DNA from: Rhynochetos jubatus
Taxonomy: Eukaryota > Chordata > Aves > Eurypygiformes > Rhynochetidae
NCBI GenBank assembly: GCA_027574665.1
Contig: CM050690.1
Span: forward strand, 72,893,433 to 72,957,432
DNA: 64,000 bases
Direction of reading: 5' to 3'
A program made the translations under genes and the position numbers. This document shows, in pieces, positions 57,684 through 64,000 of this stretch; position 1 is the first letter of the stretch; each line of letters begins with the position of its first letter. The notes below the pieces were generated by a model. That model was not told the origin of the DNA. It did not search any database and saw nothing but the letters and a program-made list of their open reading frames with translations.

Positions 57684-60600
57684 CTGCCGGGAGAGAGCCC
57701 GAGGGTCACAGCCGCCTCCGCTGCAGCAACACCGAGCCCAGAGACGGGCTCTCCCTTTGGCTGCTGCTTCCCCCCATCACGGCCACAGCCCCCCGGGGCT
57801 CGTGTGCCCCCAGATTGTCCCCGGGTGGGACCACAGTCCCCTGGAGATAACCCACACACCGTTCTCAGCTGTGAGACCGTGGCCAGGAGGGCAGCGCTGG
57901 GGCCTGTGGCACCCCAAACCGGGCAGCTCTCACCCCTTACCCAACACTGCCCTTCGCACGTGTCACGGACATGCAGGGGGATGCACGGAGAAGCCAGGGT
58001 GTTACACCCGTTGGAGCGTGCACCAACCCCGGCTCTGCCTGCTGCTACAAGGGTGAAGCCACAGTGCTTAACCGTCGCTGGGCGGGATGGGTGCACCCAC
58101 AGCACTTTTGAAGCTCTCTGGAGATGCCCCCCATGCCGGTGGGTGGTGGGACACGCTCCGGAGACACGCTGTGGTGGCAGCCAGAGCCGCCCCTGCCCCC
58201 CTGAGAGTGGTCCCGGCTCCTCACCTGTGCAATCCCCCCAACCATCTTCTCCTTCACCACCACCGTCTCATCGTGGTCCTGGAAGGCAGCTGCCTTCTGT
58301 GCCGCCTTCACCAGATTGTCCGACGCTCTCTTCACGGCGTTGCCGGCGGCCTGCAGCGGGGAAGGCGGGGGGAGAGCAGCGTTAAGTCCCTGCCCCGGGG
58401 CACGACTGCTGCCCGGGGTGGGTGGGTGGGTGGGTGAAGGACCCCCTGCCCCAGGCCGGGCTGGCAGGCAGGACAGGCAGCCAGGCATGCCGGGAGCTGC
58501 GGGCAGGGATTCCTTTACATGGCTTGCTGCCCTGCCCGCCGCTCATGACCATTTCAGGCGCTGCTGCTGCCGGCCGGGCTCTGGCTCCTGTCTGAGCAGC
58601 GGGGCAGGGACTGGGGGGCAGCCCCACCTCTTCGCCCGGAGGGACCAGTGCTGGGACCCCATGTTAACCCCCCCAAGGTGTGGGCACTAACTTGTGTGCC
58701 ACTGCCTCTGGGAATTAACGGAGCTACAAGTGCTGCCCTAAACGTTAACCTCTCGAATGCCAGGGATGCAGCGCACGGATTTCAGGCATTCCCGTGCCAG
58801 GTCGTCAGCCCAGAATGCCGCAGGCACGTAGGCAGGAAGCATCAGCCCTGGGGAGCACCCATGTGCCCCCAACCCACTGCCCCCCACCCCTCTGGCAGCT
58901 GGGGCTGGAGGGGCAGCCTGGGGCTCACCTGGAGCCGCTTCATGGCCTCCGAGTCGTGGTCAGCCTTCACCTTGCAGGCAACCAGGAGCTGGGCCGTGGA
59001 GGCAGCCACTTGCTTGGCGGACGAGATGAGCTTCTCCTCGCTGGCATGGCCCTGCACCGCCGCGTTGGCGGCTTCGCACAGGTTGTTGGTGGCAGCAGCT
59101 ACCATGCGTGCCTGCGGCGAGAGAGGCTGTTGGCGGGGGTACGGGAGCCTCCCCCGGGGAGGGTATGCCCTGACCGGCTCAATGGAGGTTGTGGGGCATG
59201 GGATGGGGACAACCAGCTTCCGCACTGATGGGAGAGGGAGGAAGAAGCATCCAAAGGACAAGCGCAAGGGCAGAGCATCCTCATCTTTGGAGCAGGAGCC
59301 AAGAGGGTGCCCTGCCATCCCACAGGTGCAACCTTGATACTCACAGCTGAAATGAGTCCCTGGGACCACTGTCCATCATCCACTGCGTTGGCGGGGATGG
59401 CGCCCACCTGCAAGGAAGGAGAAGGGGAGTGAGGTTCATCCTGCCGTGCATCCCTGGCCACAGGGCACAACGGCTGTGGGCAGCCCCAGAAGAAGGAACA
59501 ACCCACCACAACTCTAGGTTTTCCTGATTTCTTCCCCTCTTCCAGCCTTACCTTTCCTTGAGCCACTAATTCTCGCTGGGCTGCTGAGGCTGCCTTCACC
59601 AGGGCACTTGTGGCTGCAGCAATAGATTTGGCAGCTTCCAGGATCTGCTCCTCGAAGTTCAGGCTCTCATCCGCTTGCTGCGGGCAAAAGCAGTGTATGA
59701 GTCCCAGGCAAGGGTGCAGGGACAGATGGGACAGAGCTGGACAATGTCAGGGGGCTGAGGGGGTATGTGCAGAACTGGATTGAGGGCCATGGGGCATAGG
59801 AGGGTTCGGGCTGCCCAAGGAAGGTCCAGCTGGGGATGTGGGAGGGAGGGAGCATGGGAAGAGGGACTGGCTACTGGATGGAGCTTCCCATGTGTGACTT
59901 TCACACCCGGCCAGAGCATCAACAGGAGAGCCTCAGCCCACCCCAAGCTGAGCATGGGGGTCAGCCACGGCTCAGCATCCCTACCTTGGGTTTGGCCCTC
60001 GGTTTCAGCTGCTCCAGCTTCTTGGCTGCAGCCTCAATGGCAGCCGCTGCCCCCAGCAGCTCATTCTCGGCGATGACGGTGGGGTCTTCGGGGTCAACCC
60101 ACTCAGTCCCTAGGAAAAGTGAGAAGCGAGGCAGGTTAAACCTGCAAGTGGCCTCGCTTCTGGCTCAGACTACCTCCTCCATCAGCTGCCAAGTCCCCTA
60201 ATCCCAGCCCTCAGTCCTGCCCCTTTGAGCAGGACCTTTCTATACCTTTCATGGCCTCAGCTGCTTGGATGAGCTCAGTGACGGAGCTAGCCACGCGCTT
60301 GGAGTATCCCGCCAGCTGCTGTTTGAGCTCGTGGGTCGGCTTCTGCAGGATCTGTGGGGAAGGAGCAGGTGTAAGCAACCAGAAAAAGGGGACCTCTCAG
60401 GTCTGTTCGGGGTGCTGTCCTCAGGGAAGGAGGATCCCTCAGCTTTCCCACAGGTGTACACATCGGGCATTGTCTCGAGTGACCCCAGCTGGCCGCCTCC
60501 TGCCCGAGGACGGAATGAGCTTCCCCTTAGTCCTGCTGCATCCACAGCTTCTGGGACACGGCCACAAGTCCCTCAGTGCAAGCCTTTCAGCACTCAGTGG

Positions 60601-63600
60601 CTATCCCCTCCAGGATTTCTTCCCCGCCTCCCAAAGCATTTCAAGCTCCAGTATCATTTCTCCCTTGCCATCTGTATTTTGGAGATTTGCCCGCAAACAC
60701 AAGCTGGGCAAAGGGCAGGACCCCAGAGCCATGTCCCAGCCCAGGAGGGATGGTCCCACTGGCATAAAGTGGCTGGCACAGCCACGAGGATCCATCGCTG
60801 GGGTTGGGGGGGGACACATGCACACACCACAGCACACGCGTGTACACACACACCGGGTCTGTAGGCGCAAGCAGAGCTCACCGCTGGCCCGACTCGCAGC
60901 ACTCAGGCAGCAGCGCCCATCAGCTAGAGCGGGTGTGAGTACACACACACACGGACCCCGGGGTGCCCGTGGACACACACAAGTGCCACCCCAGCACTGG
61001 GCTGGGCACGCAGACACGCCGTGAGCAAGGCTCATGCCGAGGTTAGACACCAGCAGGCACCCCAACGTCGCCCTACTCACCGGCTGACAGGGAGGGAGGG
61101 AGAAGAAAGAGAAGAAAGCAGTGAACGCCCCGGCTGGGACACACGGGCACTGGGGGGGCAGGGGAAAGTGGGTGCACTCCAGGAGGGGGTGAATGGCAGC
61201 GAGGAGAGGTGGGAAAGGGGATCAGAGGTCCCAGATGGGGAGCCGTGCTGCCAGCATTAGCTCGTACTGAAGGGCCCTTGCAGGGCTGGGGTGCCCGGAT
61301 GAGGCTCCCCAGGGCCAGAGGAGCCACCCACACCCAGAGCAGTCGCAGAGCCGCTCTCCTCCTCACCCCCCTTTACACCTTAATTCTCCCCACCCTGAGT
61401 TGCTTCACTGCAGTTTTCAGCCACCGGATCTCTCTGCTTTTAGAGGGAAAGACCTATGGTTACCAAATACCAGGTCCCCATGGAGGTTCACATTCCTTCC
61501 CCTCCCCAGTGAAATATGCAGGCTTCTCCACTCCTCTGCCGGCAGCCACGTTTTCCATCCCGTCTCTGAAGCTCTGCTCCCACTTGCCCACGCTCCGTGC
61601 GAGGCACCGGTTCCCAAGGGGACCCAGCGTACAGCAACGGACTTGCCGCTGCCAGGGAGTGAGGCCACGTCGCATCTGCCGTCTCCCCTCCCGCTCCCCT
61701 GCGCGCTTCCCTCTCAGGCTGTCCAGGAACCTGCTGCCCTCCCATAAACGGGACCCGTGAGCTCCTTTTCTGCCTTTACAGACCCGAGTGCTGCAGGGGG
61801 GTATCGCCCTGGACACACGTGGGACCCCCCCGGCGGAGTCACCAGAGCTGCACGTGGCCCGTAGTCCTTGAGCCGGTGGCACACGGTGATGGCTGGTTTG
61901 CCCTCAGGAGTGCATCCAGGCTAAATGCCACATTATTAACCAGCTCTGACGATGTGTTTAAAATTGCTAAATGGTCTCTGGAGCTGATGGCTACGAGATT
62001 ACCCAGCTGCACCTCCAGTGAACACTTCATGGGACGTACCCGTGTGCGATATCCAAGAGATGTTGCATGGCAGCTGGATGGTTACACCCAAAATACAGCA
62101 GAATAGCGTGTTCCTGCAAGTAGGCTAGCCTAGGGCACTGCCACCCTACGTCATTAGCCCGATCATCTGTTAACAACAGGTCAGCCAGGGAATTTCTCCT
62201 CGTCTTGGCTGCCATGACCTATGTGTGGCTAAAGCATCCCCCAGACAGACATTTGATCCAGGTGCAGAGGATGCAAAACCCGCTGCTCCCCTTGGAACAG
62301 TACCCCAGTTGTTACCTCCTTCAGATAAAACCACCCTTTGACCTCCCCTCTGCCCAGCTTCACTTTCCAGCCATCCGTTGCTGCCCACCCCCTCTTTGTG
62401 CTGCCAGTACTGGCTACGCCCTGCCTAAGGGGGCTTTTCCCTGCAGGAAACCAGTCTGAGCCCTGCTGCCCTGCAGCTGGTGAACCTGAACGGTGGCCTC
62501 TCTCGGAGCCCTCTGAACCAGCTCAGTGAAACCTGGCCACAGAGCTGAGCCAGCCTCAACCTTTGTCCTCACCCCGGTCCCAGGGCCCTCGCAGCTCCGG
62601 GCTTGGCCTGCAGATCCCCCCAGTGCCTTGACTCCACCTCTGTGATCTCGCCAAGAATGCAAACTGCTAGAAGGACCTCACCAGAGCCTTTCCACCGCTC
62701 TACAGTCTGCATTTGCTTCTTGTAAACAACACTCATTTTGTAGGACACCTATTTAAAGCTGAAATCCTTCGGAACACCCAGAGGAAGGCCGGATCAGAAG
62801 GGTGCAGCTAGCACTTGTAGTCATCACCTCTGCGACCATGGCTGCTGCCCATCTCCTGCTGCGCTGTGAGCTTAACAATCCTGCCTGAGGTCTCTCACTC
62901 CCACCACTTTTACTGGAAGCTGCTTCAGTATTTTGCTCCCGTGTTGTCAAATTTCCAGCCTCCATCTGTTTACAGCCAGTTGATCTCCATCTGTTGTTAG
63001 TCAAAATACCTTTCTCCAGAGCCTGTTTATCTCTCTGACATCTGCTTCCTCAGCTGAGGCTTGGAGTGTGCTGTGCCTGCGCAGGCAGCGAAGGGGCCCG
63101 TACAAAGACCTCGATGGGAGGAGGCGCAGAGCCCAAGGACCACGGGGATTTGGGAAGTATCCTGGCATCCATAGGCAGCCTCTGCCCACCCTGGGAACCG
63201 GGCCAAGGACACTCACCACCAACACATGCTCCAGCAGCTCCAGGTAGCCATCAGCACACTCCTTGCCGAAGCGCAGCGCCCGCTGCCGCACGTCCCCGTT
63301 CACCTCCGGGTGGTAGGCGGCTTCCTGAAACCCGGAGACAGAGAAGTCCCAATTCACATCCAGCACCATCCTTGCGGGCACCCACAAACCCGTGCTGGAC
63401 CCACATCCCCTGCCCGCCCCACCTTGCAGGCGCGCAGCATGTCCGCGATGGCGCGGCGGCTCAGGTTGGCCGTGGCGATAACATCCTCCTGTCGACACGA
63501 GTTGCCTGCGGCCACCGCTTTGGCTGTGGCCATCGTGATGCCTTTGGTCATACGGATGAAGTCCTCCGGGGTGGAGACCTTGGCGGGAGGCACAGGGGAG

Positions 63601-63827
63601 GAGAAGACCTGCGAGGCAAGAGGCGGCGGTGAGGCACGGGGTGGCTGGTGAGCGTGGTGGCTGGCGAGCAGTGCGGCTGGCAAGCGGGGCGGCACTGCAG
63701 CTGTACTCACTGCCAGCTCTTGGCGTATGTGCTCTATCGTGGCCTCCAGTGCCCGCGTCCCCTTCGTGGCCTCGTCCTCAACTGCCTTCACTGTCTTCAG
63801 CAAGGACGTGACGTTTGTCACCATCAC
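57552..63827 (-). CDS. TLN1: Talin-1, 3' part (ten terminal coding exons, partial)
   Basis: Cytoskeletal adaptor joining integrin tails to actin at focal adhesions. Exons in gene order: 63711-63827, 63423-63608, 63217-63324, 60246-60351, 59985-60109, 59552-59677, 59345-59407, 58929-59111, 58225-58350, 57552-57683. They join in frame to 423 codons, corresponding roughly to human residues 2120-2541: end of R11, R12, R13 (I/LWEQ, actin-binding site 3) and the dimerisation helix. The sequence is nearly identical to human TLN1 and distinct from TLN2. CKVKAD keeps the KVK actin-binding residues; VVKEKMVGG keeps the calpain site before the dimerisation domain. The rest lies beyond the window. Confidence 0.96.
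58225..58350 (-). CDS. TLN1: TLN1 exon: end of R13 and calpain site
   Basis: Encodes AAGNAVKRASDNLVKAAQKA then AAFQDHDETVVVKEKMV and GGIAQ. The acidic linker QDHDE differs from human EEQENE and is one residue shorter. Confidence 0.97.
58929..59111 (-). CDS. TLN1: TLN1 exon: R13 actin-binding core
   Basis: Encodes ARMVAAATNNLCEAANAAVQ, KLISSAKQVAASTAQLLVAC, KVKADHDSEAMKRLQ. KVK corresponds to the human residues whose mutation abolishes actin-binding site 3. Confidence 0.97.
59345..59407 (-). CDS. TLN1: TLN1 exon (21 codons) in R13
   Basis: Encodes VGAIPANAVDDGQWSQGLIS plus A. Phase 0 on both sides. Confidence 0.97.
59552..59677 (-). CDS. TLN1: TLN1 exon in R13
   Basis: Encodes QADESLNFEEQILEAAKSIA then AATSALVKAASAAQRELVAQ and GK. 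Human has Glu instead of the first Gln. Confidence 0.97.
59985..60109 (-). CDS. TLN1: TLN1 exon at start of R13
   Basis: Encodes TEWVDPEDPTVIAENELLGA then AAAIEAAAKKLEQLKPRAKP and K; identical to human over nearly the full exon. Confidence 0.97.
60246..60351 (-). CDS. TLN1: TLN1 exon at R12-R13 junction
   Basis: Encodes ILQKPTHELKQQLAGYSKRV then ASSVTELIQAAEAMK. The donor is the less common GTATAG. Confidence 0.95.
60352..63216. other. Long TLN1 intron (2.9 kb)
   Basis: Includes CA-rich low-complexity sequence at about 60,838-60,985 and an AT-richer block at 61,900-62,400 open on both strands. No extra talin exon or recognised repeat seen. Confidence 0.55.
63217..63324 (-). CDS. TLN1: TLN1 exon in R12
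   Basis: Encodes EAAYHPEVNGDVRQRALRFG then KECADGYLELLEHVLV, 36 codons, phase 0. It differs from human at several surface residues (APDVRLRALHYGREC there). Confidence 0.97.
63423..63608 (-). CDS. TLN1: TLN1 exon: R11-R12 linker and R12 start
   Basis: Encodes VFSSPVPPAKVSTPEDFIRM, TKGITMATAKAVAAGNSCRQ, EDVIATANLSRRAIADMLRA and CK. Confidence 0.97.
63711..63827 (-). CDS. TLN1: TLN1 exon in R11, first in window
   Basis: Encodes VMVTNVTSLLKTVKAVEDEA then TKGTRALEATIEHIRQELA. The acceptor TTTCACAG at 63,828 shows that an upstream exon lies beyond 64,000. Confidence 0.97.
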
Positions 63828-64000
63828 CTGTGAAAGGGAGAAGACAGCCAGCTGAAGCCCCACACGAGCTCGTGCTGGCTCCTGTCACACCCTCGTGGTT
63901 TGGTCCCCAACAGCCCTGTCCCCACTCACACCACCTCACCCTCACCTTGTTCTCCCACCAACATTTGTTGGAGTCCACATTTCTCGTGCCCCCTCCACCC

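Overview
The window is avian nuclear DNA. It carries GC-rich vertebrate split genes with canonical GT-AG introns, CpG-island promoters and CR1 LINE fragments whose 3' ends have the bird-type 'CATAGAATCATAGAATGG' form. The species cannot be named from the sequence. No prokaryotic, plastid or viral genes were seen.

Layout: 1-11,370 has no recognisable gene. It holds CR1 fragments at 2.3 kb and 9.5 kb, an AT-richer stretch at about 3-7.5 kb, and a GC-rich tandem array at 10.6-11.2 kb. CA9 (plus strand, 12 coding exons, 11,503-28,190, 377 aa) encodes a membrane carbonic anhydrase. It converges on an APH1 gamma-secretase subunit gene (minus strand, 7 exons, 29,921-35,540, 256 aa) whose first intron is almost entirely a tandem repeat. 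TPM2, beta-tropomyosin, follows (minus strand, 39,060-53,042). It has two alternative first exons (1a, 1b), a mutually exclusive pair 6a/6b, and three candidate terminal exons (9a, 9c, 9d). The 3' part of TLN1, talin-1 (minus strand, 57,552-63,827, ten terminal coding exons, about 423 aa), runs off the right edge. All exons named here were joined by hand. Phases agree across every junction, and the totals match family lengths (TPM2 284 aa muscle and 248 aa short form; APH1 256 aa with catalytic-core residues at the same numbers as in human APH1A).

Synteny: CA9-TPM2-TLN1 is the human 9p13 order and orientation. The APH1 gene between CA9 and TPM2 is absent there in human, but matches the arrangement of the paralogous blocks CA12-APH1B-TPM1-TLN2 (15q22) and CA14-APH1A (1q21). 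The bird locus therefore looks like a more complete copy of the ancestral CA-APH1-TPM-TLN block.

The least ordinary features are: (1) this APH1 gene; (2) a well-formed brain-type 9c terminal exon in TPM2; (3) GC-rich minisatellite arrays beside every first exon in the window (CA9, APH1, TPM2 1a, TPM2 1b), including a 75-bp array in APH1 intron 1 and a 62-bp array in TPM2 intron 1. These arrays create long false open frames. The genes are functionally diverse (pH control, intramembrane proteolysis, actin filaments, integrin-actin linkage) and are together because of synteny, not as an operon.
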